Shown here: positions 9,491 to 17,223 of the stretch, piece by piece
How the letters are laid out: the number at the start of each line of letters is the position of its first letter
Position numbering within the stretch: the stretch's first letter is position 1
Position numbers and translations under genes: made by a program
Source: Pseudoalteromonas espejiana DSM 9414
GTDB taxonomy: Bacteria; Pseudomonadota; Gammaproteobacteria; Enterobacterales; Alteromonadaceae
Reading direction: 5' to 3'
Assembly: GCF_002221525.1 (NCBI RefSeq)
Contig: NZ_CP011028.1
Location: 1,251,001 to 1,315,000 of the forward strand
DNA: 64,000 nt
The notes under the pieces: model-generated
What the model was told of the DNA's origin: nothing
The model's input: the letters and a program-made list of their open reading frames with translations, nothing else
Database searches by the model: none

Positions 9491-9550
9491 CTGCGTTGCC
9501 AAAGACAACCTAATTAGGCAAGGGAGCCTATGACAGAGAATAACAAGGAC
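9491..9550 (+). repeat. Structured intergenic repeat, copy A
   Basis: This segment is about 90 percent identical by eye to 9747-9807. It can form two hairpins: GTTG-loop-CAAC, and TAGGC-AAGGGA-GCCTA. A conserved GAATAACAAGGA follows. Each copy sits upstream of an EF-hand-type gene or remnant. It could be a regulatory RNA leader, a recombination scar of tandem duplication, or part of a duplicated unit. I do not recognise it as a known riboswitch class. Confidence 0.6.
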
Positions 9551-9600
9551 TGTGTAATTTAAAGAGCACTTTATTATAAATGCATAGCGAAGGAATCGTT

Positions 9601-9726
9601 ATGTAAAAGCGATACCCGACTTTGCTTGCAATCGCGCTGGTATTTTCTAGCACATTTGCAAAGTTTGATACCAACACAACGGTAAACTTTTTTAAAGCAG
9701 AGGTTTTTACAAGCGTAGACGATTAA
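9601..9726 (+). pseudogene. Decayed EF-hand paralogue with a stop at codon 2
   Basis: An ATG at 9601 with the same AAGGA leader as its neighbours is followed at once by TAA. The same frame then stays open for about 39 codons and encodes a signal-peptide-like stretch (KRYPTLLAIALVFSSTFA). After it comes KFDTNTTVNFFKAEV, which resembles a degraded EF-hand loop. The remnant ends with TAA at 9724-9726 and lacks a second loop. It is best read as a broken member of the EF-hand family. Confidence 0.65.
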
Positions 9727-9746
9727 TGCGCTGTGGTGTAAGCATA

Positions 9747-9807
9747 ATTCTGAGTTGCCAAGACAACCTAAATAGGCAAGGGAGCCTATTAAAAAGAATA
9801 ACAAGGA
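9747..9807 (+). repeat. Structured intergenic repeat, copy B
   Basis: Second copy of the element at 9491, with the same two potential hairpins and the same GAATAACAAGGA tail. Differences from copy A are a one-base gap and about five substitutions, and they mostly leave the stems intact (TAGGC/GCCTA unchanged). It lies 65 bp before the ATG of the next mini-gene. Confidence 0.6.
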
Positions 9808-9871
9808 AGTGAGTTGTAACCACCTCAGTGCAAATTTATACAGGTAATGCATATTATTGAAGGATTACATT

Positions 9872-10072
9872 ATGACTAAGCTGAAAACAACACTTGTACT
9901 TATCACCTTGGTGTCATCATCGGTGGTATTGGCAAATACAGAGTTTAAAACACCTACACAAGGCGAAGGTGGTTTAACAAATCAAAGTGATCAATCAGCA
10001 GAACAAATAATGCAGCAATTAAATATGCAAAGCCGAAATGGCGTTACCGAAAACGACTTTTTTGAATATTAA
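9872..10072 (+). CDS. Small secreted protein, degenerate EF-hand paralogue
   Basis: A 66-residue protein with a signal peptide (MTKLKTTLVLITLVSSSVVLA). Its leader (GAAGGATTACATT before ATG) almost matches that of the 9232 gene, which shows common descent. No complete EF-hand loop remains; only the tail SRNGVTENDFFEY recalls one. The ATG at 9872 was chosen over an upstream in-frame TTG (9857). It may have lost calcium binding or may be a decaying copy. Confidence 0.68.
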   Translation: MTKLKTTLVLITLVSSSVVLANTEFKTPTQGEGGLTNQSDQSAEQIMQQLNMQSRNGVTENDFFEY

Positions 10073-10144
10073 CAGTTACCCCTTAATGGATCTTTGAAAA
10101 GGACTTCTTACCTTTAATCTGGCTATTATGCCTAAGGAACGATT

Positions 10145-10360
10145 ATGAAAACAGTAAATAAAACCCTAGCACTTGTTGCTCTTTTATCATCTTCAGCACC
10201 CTTTGCTGCGGTAGATTTTAACTCTTTTGATGCTGATGGCGATGGCGTTATTAGCAAATCAGAAGCGCAGGCTAATGCTCAGTTAGTTCAGCTATTTGAT
10301 AAGCTAGATACAGATGGAAATGGCGAGCTTTCTCAGCAAGAGTTTTCAAAGGTACAGTAA
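10145..10360 (+). CDS. Small secreted EF-hand protein
   Basis: A 71-residue protein with a signal peptide (about 1-21, ending PFAA) and two canonical EF-hand loops: DADGDGVISKSE and DTDGNGELSQQE. All calcium-coordinating positions are present. TAAGGAACGATT before the ATG supplies the ribosome binding site. It is the last and best-preserved member of the mini-gene array and is followed by a terminator. Probable role: calcium binding in the periplasm or outside the cell. Confidence 0.88.
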   Translation: MKTVNKTLALVALLSSSAPFAAVDFNSFDADGDGVISKSEAQANAQLVQLFDKLDTDGNGELSQQEFSKVQ

Positions 10361-10416
10361 AATTAGGCGCATACGTAGGTTTACGCATTAACTAAACGTT
10401 TAAAGATCATACTCAC

Positions 10417-10452
10417 AAAGCAGCTAAGTATTTAATACTTAGCTGCTTTTTT
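10417..10452 (+). terminator. Rho-independent terminator of the EF-hand array
   Basis: AAAGCAGCTAAGTATT pairs with AATACTTAGCTGCTTT, with almost no loop, followed by T6. It is a strong hairpin 56 bp after the last EF-hand gene. The interval 10453-10602 shows no gene. Confidence 0.9.
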
Positions 10453-10602
10453 GTGCGCCGAATAAAATATAAATGCCGTTTTATCACCAAAAGGGTGCAA
10501 TTCCAATTATGTAAATTAATAACCTATTGATTTTAAATAGTATATTTATGTGGTTTTAAACTTGCTTAGTTAACGCTATAGCAACCAAGTGAGTACACAA
10601 TA

Positions 10603-11547
10603 ATGGCGCGAATGAGTTATATAAGTAGTGTAGAGCGTTACCATGAATATGAGCAAATGATACACAGCCTGCTCGATTCTATTTTAATGAGTATTGAGGA
10701 TGGCATTACTAAAAATCGCGATACACGCTATTTAGTTAAGCAGTACCCATTTTTAGAGCTGCAGTATTGTTTAAACGAATCAGGGTTACAGCAAGGTAAC
10801 AACGTGTGCTTTAAGCGTGCTTATAAAAAATTAGCAGAGCAAGGCAATCAACAAGATTTAAGCGATCGACCTTATTTTTTACACTCTAAGCAAACCGATT
10901 CGGTGTGCTTTACTGAGCCTTATATTTCTATTGCAACTAACCATTTATGTATTTCGGCCATTAAAGAGCTAAAAAAACCCATTAACCAGCAATACTATTT
11001 AGTACTCGATGTATGTTTAACCCAGTTAATTGAGTTTGTCATGGGGGATAGCGCACGAGCTAGCATGTCGCCTTATTTTAAAGCGGGTTACGGCGTTATT
11101 GTGGCGTGTTTATTTAGTTTAGTGCTGTTTTTATTAGGCATAGTATTTAACGATATATACTCGTTACTGACTCATTTTGATTCGGCGTCTGACCCTTTAG
11201 AGCCTTTTAGTATCATTATTTATATCACGCTTGCATTAGCTGTATTTGATTTAGGGAAAACGATACTCGAAGAAGAAATTTTAATGCATAAAGATATTTT
11301 TAGGCACTCGTCAACACGGCGTACTATTACGCGCTTTATATCTACCGTGCTCATTGCTATATCTATTGAGGCGTTATTAACTATGTTTAAGGCGGCGCTC
11401 GGGCAGGCTGAATACCTACTGCCGGCTATTGCGATGATGCTAGCGGTGGTAGGGCTTTTAATTGCATTGGCCATTTATGTGTATTTAGGGGCAAAGGCCG
11501 AAACCTTATTAATGCGGGCACGCTTAAAATTAAAATCCTCCAAGTAG
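10603..11547 (+). CDS. Membrane protein with N-terminal Cache/PDC-like sensor region
   Basis: A 314-residue protein not firmly assigned to a named family. Residues 1-145 are soluble and include patterns such as DRPYFLHSKQTDSVCFTEPYI, typical of PDC/Cache small-molecule sensors but without a leading membrane helix. Residues 160-300 hold four predicted membrane helices, and a short basic tail follows. No HAMP, GGDEF or kinase domain is attached, so the output is unclear. The last codons and stop are part of a terminator hairpin. Confidence 0.7.
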   Translation: MARMSYISSVERYHEYEQMIHSLLDSILMSIEDGITKNRDTRYLVKQYPFLELQYCLNESGLQQGNNVCFKRAYKKLAEQGNQQDLSDRPYFLHSKQTDSVCFTEPYISIATNHLCISAIKELKKPINQQYYLVLDVCLTQLIEFVMGDSARASMSPYFKAGYGVIVACLFSLVLFLLGIVFNDIYSLLTHFDSASDPLEPFSIIIYITLALAVFDLGKTILEEEILMHKDIFRHSSTRRTITRFISTVLIAISIEALLTMFKAALGQAEYLLPAIAMMLAVVGLLIALAIYVYLGAKAETLLMRARLKLKSSK

Positions 11548-11556
11548 GAGGATTTT
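11532..11556. terminator. Bidirectional terminator between convergent genes
   Basis: AAAATCCTCC (11532-11541) and GGAGGATTTT flank the 5-base loop AAGTA. The T- and A-rich ends allow function in both directions. The hairpin includes the stop codon of the plus-strand gene and lies 12 bp from the stop of the M28 peptidase gene. Confidence 0.85.
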
Positions 11557-11567
11557 AACTATAAGTA

Positions 11568-13187
11568 TTATTGCTTATCGAGTGCGCGTTTTGCTTTAAA
11601 GTCTGAGTCACTCGTCCATTTAGGCCAGTCACCGTTATTAGCAAGTTGCGACGCTATATCAACAATAAGCTCTATATCTTGCTTTACGCCACCTAAAGAC
11701 CACTGTGGCGAGTAATCATCGGCTTCTTTATGGTATTTATGTGCAATGTAATCTGGATCGGTATCGCCAAGGCTCATAAACAATAAGCTAGGAACGCCTT
11801 GCTTAGAAAGCGAGAAATGATCAGATCTAAAAAACAAGCCATTTTGCGGGCGAGGATCCATTTTAACAACGCGGCCTTGCGCTTTAGCGGCTTTTGCTAA
11901 ATAGTTCTCCATTGTTGATAAGTCTTTACCGTACTGCAAAATATAGTCAGTACCATCAAGCACGTTCATGCCATCAATATTTAATAACCCCACCATTTGC
12001 TTTGTTGGTACAACAGCGCCCGAGGCAAACTCTTGTGAGCCAATAAGCCCGGTTTCTTCTGCGGTAAAGTTGGCGAAAATAATTGAGCGTTTAAACGGTG
12101 TTTGCTGGTGGATTTGATTCATAATGCGAGCAATTTCTAGGGTTGCGGCTGTGCCAGATGCATTATCAACCGCGCCATTATAAATTTTAGGGCCACTATC
12201 AGTTTGTTTAGTTCCAAAATGATCCCAGTGGGCGCTTATAACAACGTATTCATCAGGCGCTTCGCTGCCGGTAATTTGCGCCACTACATTATGTGATTTG
12301 GCATGCGATACTTCGTTTTTAAACGCAAGATTAGCTTTTAGATTAAGTGGTGTGGCTTTAAAGTCATCGTTTAATGCGGCTTGCTTTAATTGCTGATAAT
12401 TTAAGTTTGCCGATGCAAATAATTGCTCGGTAGCATCAAGGGTTAACCAGCCCATAACTGGCAGTTCGTTAGCGTTTAGGTTGTTGTCCATCAGGGTGTA
12501 TTTTGTACCCGTGTTTGAGCTTTCAACTACGCCCCAAGGGTAGGCTGCAGGTGCTGTTTCGTGCACAATAAATACCGCTTTGGCACCTTGGCGAGCAGCT
12601 TCTTCGTATTTGTAAGTCCAACGACCGTAGTAGGTCATGGCGTTACCTGTAAATAGTGCATCATTTTGTGTTGCAAAGCCTGGGTCGTTTACCAGCACCA
12701 CTACCGTTTTTCCCTCAACATCAATGTTTTTATAATCGTTCCAATTGTATTCTGGCGCGTTTATTCCGTAGCCCACAAACACTATGTCTGAATCTCGCAC
12801 ATCAATAACTGGCTTTAATTGTTTGGTACGCGCTGTAAAATCCTTTCCTGCAACAAAGCTTAAATCGCCTATTGTTAACTGCATATTTTGATTTGCCGTT
12901 ACCATCGCCATTTTTACCGGCTGCAAGTATTTTTCTTTGTACGCGCCTGTTAAACCCAGTGCTTTATATTGCTCGCTTAAGTAACCTACTGTTTTTACTT
13001 CACCATGAGTAAGCGGGCCGCGACCTTGAAAGTCATCTGAGGCAAGAATTTTAATATGCTGTTTTACATTATTTAGGCTTACACCGGGTGTGGTTTCTAA
13101 AGGAGATTGTTCGCTTGCAGGCTCTGAGCAGCCAAAAAGGGCAACTAGTAGGCCTAGGCTAGCGCTTTTTAAAAAGGTCGATACCAT
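11568..13187 (-). CDS. M28-family zinc aminopeptidase lipoprotein
   Basis: A 539-residue protein with a lipoprotein signal (lipobox LFGC, Cys at about 20) and an inserted PA-like region (about 135-250). The M28 catalytic domain has the two-zinc ligands in order: His in SAHWDHFG, Asp in GAVDNASGTAA, the Glu pair in FTAEETGLIGS, Asp in LNIDGMN, and His in FFRSDHFSL. It should remove N-terminal residues from peptides in the periplasm or at the outer membrane. It is monocistronic. Substrate preference cannot be read from the sequence. Confidence 0.92.
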   Translation of the reverse strand: MVSTFLKSASLGLLVALFGCSEPASEQSPLETTPGVSLNNVKQHIKILASDDFQGRGPLTHGEVKTVGYLSEQYKALGLTGAYKEKYLQPVKMAMVTANQNMQLTIGDLSFVAGKDFTARTKQLKPVIDVRDSDIVFVGYGINAPEYNWNDYKNIDVEGKTVVVLVNDPGFATQNDALFTGNAMTYYGRWTYKYEEAARQGAKAVFIVHETAPAAYPWGVVESSNTGTKYTLMDNNLNANELPVMGWLTLDATEQLFASANLNYQQLKQAALNDDFKATPLNLKANLAFKNEVSHAKSHNVVAQITGSEAPDEYVVISAHWDHFGTKQTDSGPKIYNGAVDNASGTAATLEIARIMNQIHQQTPFKRSIIFANFTAEETGLIGSQEFASGAVVPTKQMVGLLNIDGMNVLDGTDYILQYGKDLSTMENYLAKAAKAQGRVVKMDPRPQNGLFFRSDHFSLSKQGVPSLLFMSLGDTDPDYIAHKYHKEADDYSPQWSLGGVKQDIELIVDIASQLANNGDWPKWTSDSDFKAKRALDKQ

Positions 13188-13342
13188 AGTTTTCGTCTTG
13201 TTTTAAATAATGGCGTTTAATATAAGGAAGAGCGGCAATGATGTCGAATTTTTATCTGTTTGTTTAAGCGCTCACCCAAAAATTGAAAGATTCGCTATTG
13301 GGGTGTATAAATAATCAACAACAATAAAATGGAGCACACACA

Positions 13343-13522
13343 ATGAGCCAATCTAAAAAAAGCGGGTACTTATTTATAGGCAGCGGCGCTGCATTTTATG
13401 CTGCAGCTTTGCTAGCACAGCAAGCAATGTTTTTTGCATTAGCTGTATCCTTTGTTGTATTGGGTACAATTAGTATAAAAAAAAGCGGCTTAACAGCCGC
13501 TTATTTAATTAACACCGTGTAA
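13343..13522 (+). CDS. Hypothetical 59-residue membrane protein
   Basis: An ATG at 13343 has GGAG eight bases upstream and opens a 59-codon frame (begins MSQSKKSGYLFIGSGAAF). It encodes two hydrophobic segments joined by a short turn. The last codons overlap the hairpin that terminates the opposite gene. No homologue is recognised. The good ribosome binding site and the amphipathic layout favour a real gene, but its small size leaves doubt. Confidence 0.5.
   Translation: MSQSKKSGYLFIGSGAAFYAAALLAQQAMFFALAVSFVVLGTISIKKSGLTAAYLINTV
13477..13502 (-). terminator. Terminator of the MBL-fold gene
   Basis: On the minus strand AAGCGGCT, a TTAA-type loop and AGCCGCTT are followed by a run of eight Ts. 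It lies 46 bp after the stop of the 13548 gene and overlaps the 3' end of the 59-codon frame on the other strand. Confidence 0.85.
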
Positions 13523-13547
13523 TAAATATCTTTAAACACTTACCAAA

Positions 13548-14633
13548 TTATTGTTTCCACCATTGATGGGTTATTGCAGCATCGGTAGGGGTAAATATTT
13601 GTCCAAACTCGGGCGTACTCAATGTTACGTTATTTATGTTGCTTGCAGCCGTTACTCGTTCAAATGGGTCAACCCAAGCATGAAACGCCAAATCAAACGT
13701 ACCGTTATGAATAGGCACTAAAGTTTTACCTTGTAAATCAATATGCGCTTGAACCGATTGCTCTGGTGTCATGTGTATATCGGCCCAACCTTTGTCGTAG
13801 GCGCCTGTTTCAATTAGGGTTAAATCAAAAGGACCGTACTTGTTACCAATTTCTTTAAAGCCTGCGAAATAACCCGAATCACCACTAAAATAAACACTTT
13901 GCTGGGCGGTTTTAATAACCCACGAACCCCAAAGTGTGTTGTTTGCATCACTTAATCCACGGCCCGAAAAATGCTGGGTAGGGGTAAAGGCAACTAATGC
14001 ATGTTCGGTTTGTAACTCCTGCCACCAGTTAAATGTGCTAATTTTGTTTTCATTCACTCCCCAATTAACTAAATCGGTATCTACACCAAGTGGCACATAA
14101 AACTCTTTAGTTTTTGCAGCCAGCTTTTTAATAGCTGATTTATCAAGGTGATCGTAATGGTTGTGCGAAATAAGCACCTTATCGATAGGTGGCAGTTCGC
14201 TAATACTAATAGGCAACTTAGAAAAGCGCTTTGGCCCTAAAAAAGAAAAAGGAGATGCACGCTCACTAAATACCGGATCGAGTAACCAGTATTCGCCATG
14301 CACTTTTAAAAGTACGCTAGAGTGGCCAAGTTTAACGACATGCACGGTATTATTTGCAAGGGCATTAAGCATTTTTGCTGTAACACGTTTAATTGCAATG
14401 GGTTCTTTAGGTGTAATGTTGGTACGCTTTTCTGTTATATAACGCCCTAAAATTCCGAGTGTTTTCTTAAAGCTATTCGGCTCAACCTGTTGATGGTTAT
14501 GAAATTTACCATGTTCGTAGTTATCTACATTAGGTGCTTCATTAACACCTTGCGCAACTATCTGTTTATTCACGCTACAACCTCCAAAAACAATGATGGC
14601 GATGATCACAACTAACCATTTTATAAATGTCAT
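13548..14633 (-). CDS. MBL-fold metallohydrolase lipoprotein (NAPE-PLD/UlaG-like)
   Basis: A 361-residue protein with a lipoprotein signal (VFGGC, Cys at about 19). The metallo-beta-lactamase-fold domain has HNHYDHLD (zinc ligands, about residues 158-165), YFSGDSGY, ETGAYD, and a late His in LVPIHNGTFDLAFHAW. The pattern fits bacterial relatives of N-acylphosphatidylethanolamine phospholipase D, so a phosphodiester or lipid substrate is plausible but unproven. It is divergent from a TetR regulator, with tandem operator-like repeats between them. Confidence 0.9.
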   Translation of the reverse strand: MTFIKWLVVIIAIIVFGGCSVNKQIVAQGVNEAPNVDNYEHGKFHNHQQVEPNSFKKTLGILGRYITEKRTNITPKEPIAIKRVTAKMLNALANNTVHVVKLGHSSVLLKVHGEYWLLDPVFSERASPFSFLGPKRFSKLPISISELPPIDKVLISHNHYDHLDKSAIKKLAAKTKEFYVPLGVDTDLVNWGVNENKISTFNWWQELQTEHALVAFTPTQHFSGRGLSDANNTLWGSWVIKTAQQSVYFSGDSGYFAGFKEIGNKYGPFDLTLIETGAYDKGWADIHMTPEQSVQAHIDLQGKTLVPIHNGTFDLAFHAWVDPFERVTAASNINNVTLSTPEFGQIFTPTDAAITHQWWKQ

Positions 14634-14644
14634 CGTTAAACCTT

Positions 14645-14724
14645 AAAGTAAACTAATGAGTGTAGTTTTTCATTGTTTTAATAAAAAGTAAACTATGCAG
14701 TGCATTTTTTTATTGTTTAGTTAA
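14645..14724. promoter_or_regulatory. Tandem 40-bp repeats, probable TetR operators
   Basis: AAAGTAAACTA occurs at 14645-14655 and again at 14685-14695. Each is followed by a related stretch ending in a T-run and ATTGTTT. The first copy holds the dyad ACTA-N7-TAGT and the second the dyad ATGCA-G-TGCAT. The pair lies in the gap between the divergent MBL-lipoprotein and TetR genes, the usual place for a regulator controlling both. Confidence 0.62.
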
Positions 14725-14755
14725 AATGTAGCCATTAATAATTGCAGAACCCATT

Positions 14756-15349
14756 ATGAAATTATCAGAAAAAAAACGCATAAATATTCTTCAAGCAGCA
14801 GAGCAGCTGTTTTTTGAAAAAGGTGTAGAGCACACCAGTATGGATCAAGTTGCTGCAAAAGCGGGGGCGTCTAAGCGAACTGTTTATAATCACTTTGCGA
14901 CAAAAGAAGAGCTATTTCAGGCTATTTTAACGACTATGCTGGCTAAAATTAATCATGGTGATGCTATTCACTTTAATAAAAATCAACCAATTGATTTGCA
15001 GCTTACTGCTATTGCCGAGCAAGAAGTGGCTATGCTTACATCGCCTGATTTTTTACGTTTAGCTAAAATTGCTTTTATGCAAATGCTACAAGAGCCGCAG
15101 CTAGCTAAGTCTTTAAGTAATAATACTATGGGGTGTATGACTTATTTAGAAGGTTTTTTAGAGCAAGCAAAAACAGCGGGTGTTTTAAAAGGTGATGAAC
15201 TAAATATAGCTGCTAAACAGTTTGTGTATCAATTAAAATCGTTTGTGTTTTATCCGCTACTTTATGGGTTTGAAATAGTAACAGAGCAGCAAAATAATAA
15301 AGTAATTGAACAAACAGTCAGCTTATTTTTGGCTAAATATAAAGCGTAA
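14756..15349 (+). CDS. TetR/AcrR-family transcriptional regulator
   Basis: A 197-residue repressor. The N-terminal HTH (residues 7-55) contains QLFFEKGVEHTSMDQVAAKA and SKRTVYNHFATKEELF. The C-terminal helical half resembles the AefR-like ligand-binding class. It is divergent from the MBL-fold lipoprotein gene and probably represses it and itself through the tandem repeats at 14645-14724. The ligand is unknown. Confidence 0.92.
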   Translation: MKLSEKKRINILQAAEQLFFEKGVEHTSMDQVAAKAGASKRTVYNHFATKEELFQAILTTMLAKINHGDAIHFNKNQPIDLQLTAIAEQEVAMLTSPDFLRLAKIAFMQMLQEPQLAKSLSNNTMGCMTYLEGFLEQAKTAGVLKGDELNIAAKQFVYQLKSFVFYPLLYGFEIVTEQQNNKVIEQTVSLFLAKYKA

Positions 15350-15360
15350 ACTTAAAAGTA

Positions 15361-15384
15361 AAAAACCAGCAATTAGCTGGTTTT
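15361..15384. terminator. Bidirectional terminator between tetR and the RRM gene
   Basis: AAAACCAGC, loop AATTA, then GCTGGTTTT, with A- and T-rich flanks. It sits between the convergent TetR and RRM-protein genes and can serve both. Confidence 0.85.
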
Positions 15385-15407
15385 AATCAAATATAGCAAG
15401 TAACTAA

Positions 15408-15647
15408 TTACTCATCTGCGTATTTTACGCGAATTTTGCTTTTAGCTACGCTTAATTGATTTAATGCTTTAATAGCGCTTCTACTTTCTATGTCATTTGG
15501 CATTTCTACAAAGGCAAAGCCTTTTGACTGGCCAGTCTCTTTATCAAGTACTAAATTACAGGTAGTCACTTTACCGTGAGCTGCAAACAATGTACGAAGT
15601 TCCTGCTCGGTAGTAACGCGAGACAAGTTACGAACTAATAATTTCAT
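15408..15647 (-). CDS. RRM-domain RNA-binding protein
   Basis: A 79-residue protein made of a single RNA recognition motif. RNP2 is LLVRNL at residues 3-8, and RNP1 is KGFAFVEM at about residues 42-49 with both aromatic-position residues present. Such proteins occur in many Alteromonadales and cyanobacteria and bind single-stranded RNA; several are linked to cold response in other bacteria. No partner gene is adjacent. Confidence 0.9.
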   Translation of the reverse strand: MKLLVRNLSRVTTEQELRTLFAAHGKVTTCNLVLDKETGQSKGFAFVEMPNDIESRSAIKALNQLSVAKSKIRVKYADE

Positions 15648-15861
15648 ATTTAACCTAAATAATGGGTTCAGTAATGATTATCTCAAGTAACTTCGCTTTA
15701 ACCTAATTTTATTTTTATCCTCTTATTTTAAGCTGCTTTTATGATGTAGTTAAGCCCAAAATATAAAACCGCATTGGTAATAAAGATCTAGTTATTAAAA
15801 TAAATAATTGGTAAGTTATATTTTACTTTATTTACTTACCATTAACCTGGGCTGGTTGTTT

Positions 15862-17139
15862 ATGTCAAATTTTTGCTTGCGTGTTTTAACTATTTCTTCT
15901 GTTTGTTTTTTGGCTGGTTCAGTTGTAGGTTGTGGCAGCTCAGGGTCAAAAAGTGAGCCTGTAAATGTATCGATAGCAGCGCAGAGCGCCGCGGTAATTA
16001 GCGGTCAAACAGCTGTCAGTATTGAAAATACCCGAGAAGCTGCAATAACAGGAGAGTTATCTATAACAGATGCACAAACCAACGAAGCGGTATTTAAAAC
16101 GCAAAGCAATAACACCACTGATTATGGTTCATTTAGCTTAACGCAAGAAGGAAATTGGTCATATACTCTCAGTGGCGATAATACGACGGTTAATACCCTC
16201 AACGAAGGCGAAACCATACTTGATGAAGTGATTGTTACATCAGCTGATGGCACGACTGCCGTAGTGTCTATAACAATTATAGGTACTTCACGCGCTGATG
16301 ATTTTATAATAAGTGAAGAGACCGCGCTTAATGCTGATGGCGCTAATACAGGGCTAAGTGCTTATACGTTAATAGAAAATGCTTTTAGTGAAGGTTCAAT
16401 TGAATCGCCCGATATGTATAGCGGGAATCATCAAGATGTTGAGCATATTATTGAAGATACCGACTCAATAATTGGTAATCACTTTGTATTTTTAGCGCAT
16501 CGCGATGACGACCAAGATAAAGACAAAGGCGCAACTGACCGCCAACGCAACGAAATAAAAGCTTATGATAAATCACCTGCGGCAACACTTGCCTTTAAAG
16601 GCGAAACCGTACAATACAGTTGGAAATTTAAAGTCTCTAGTGAGCTTGAGCTGAGCAGTAAGTTTAGTCATTTTTTTCAAATAAAAGCCCGTAACGATAG
16701 CAACGACAACACTAATGGTAACGACGATCAGCCTATTATTACGCTCTCGGGTGCACAAAAAAACAGTACAGGTAATCAGCTGCAAGTACGATATAGCGCA
16801 GGTTTTGACGAAAATGGTAACAGCACTGGGCTCGATAAAAACCTTATAGAAACCGACTGGTCTCTCATTACTGGTGAATGGATAGCGGTATTTGTTCAAG
16901 CTACCTTTGACGAAGAAGGTAAGTTTGATATGACGCTCACCCGTTTAAGTGACAACGAAGAGCTATTTAGCATTAGCGAGCAAAACATAGATATGTGGCG
17001 TGGCTTTAGCGATGATGACTTTGCACGCCCTAAATGGGGAATTTATCGCTCAATAGTAGAAACCGATAGCCTTCGCGGCGAGGAAGAGCAGGTACGATTT
17101 GCTGATTTTGTGATTAAAAAAGGCGTTTTAACAAAGTAG
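15862..17139 (+). CDS. Lipoprotein with VCBS-like domain and polysaccharide-lyase-like domain
   Basis: A 425-residue protein. The ATG at 15862 was chosen because it starts a proper lipoprotein signal (lipobox GSVVGC, Cys at about 25); an in-frame TTG at 15808 is less likely. Residues about 55-145 form a VCBS-type Ig-like domain (GSFSLTQEGNWSYTL; LNEGETILDEVIVTSADGTT). The C-terminal domain (about 200-420) has RNEIKAYDKSP, YSWKFKV, and PKWGIYRS, features of the jelly-roll lyase family that includes heparin lyase I and glucuronan lyase. It probably cuts a uronic-acid polysaccharide at the cell surface. The exact substrate is unknown. Confidence 0.78.
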   Translation: MSNFCLRVLTISSVCFLAGSVVGCGSSGSKSEPVNVSIAAQSAAVISGQTAVSIENTREAAITGELSITDAQTNEAVFKTQSNNTTDYGSFSLTQEGNWSYTLSGDNTTVNTLNEGETILDEVIVTSADGTTAVVSITIIGTSRADDFIISEETALNADGANTGLSAYTLIENAFSEGSIESPDMYSGNHQDVEHIIEDTDSIIGNHFVFLAHRDDDQDKDKGATDRQRNEIKAYDKSPAATLAFKGETVQYSWKFKVSSELELSSKFSHFFQIKARNDSNDNTNGNDDQPIITLSGAQKNSTGNQLQVRYSAGFDENGNSTGLDKNLIETDWSLITGEWIAVFVQATFDEEGKFDMTLTRLSDNEELFSISEQNIDMWRGFSDDDFARPKWGIYRSIVETDSLRGEEEQVRFADFVIKKGVLTK

Positions 17140-17163
17140 CCGAAAGAATGGATTTAGTAACTC

Positions 17164-17205
17164 AAAAAAAAGCCCTTAACAATTTAATTGCTAAGGGCTT
17201 TTTTA
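17164..17205. terminator. Bidirectional terminator between the lyase and lipA
   Basis: AAAAAAGCCCTTA pairs with TAAGGGCTTTTTT around the loop ACAATTTAATTGC. The A- and T-tracts allow it to end both the plus-strand lyase transcript and the minus-strand lip transcript. Confidence 0.9.
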
Positions 17206-17223
17206 TTACGCGTTAAAAAGTAA

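Noticed and set aside
9491..9807. Match to a known riboswitch such as c-di-GMP-I or TPP
   Set aside because: The conserved motifs of those classes are not present; only the two-hairpin repeat can be claimed.
9574..9852. 92-codon minus-strand frame across the EF-hand remnant
   Set aside because: It covers the pseudogene and a repeat copy in antisense; the plus-strand leader and signal-peptide pattern explain the region better.
16573..16899. 108-codon minus-strand frame in the lyase gene
   Set aside because: It is a shadow of the coding strand, without start signals.
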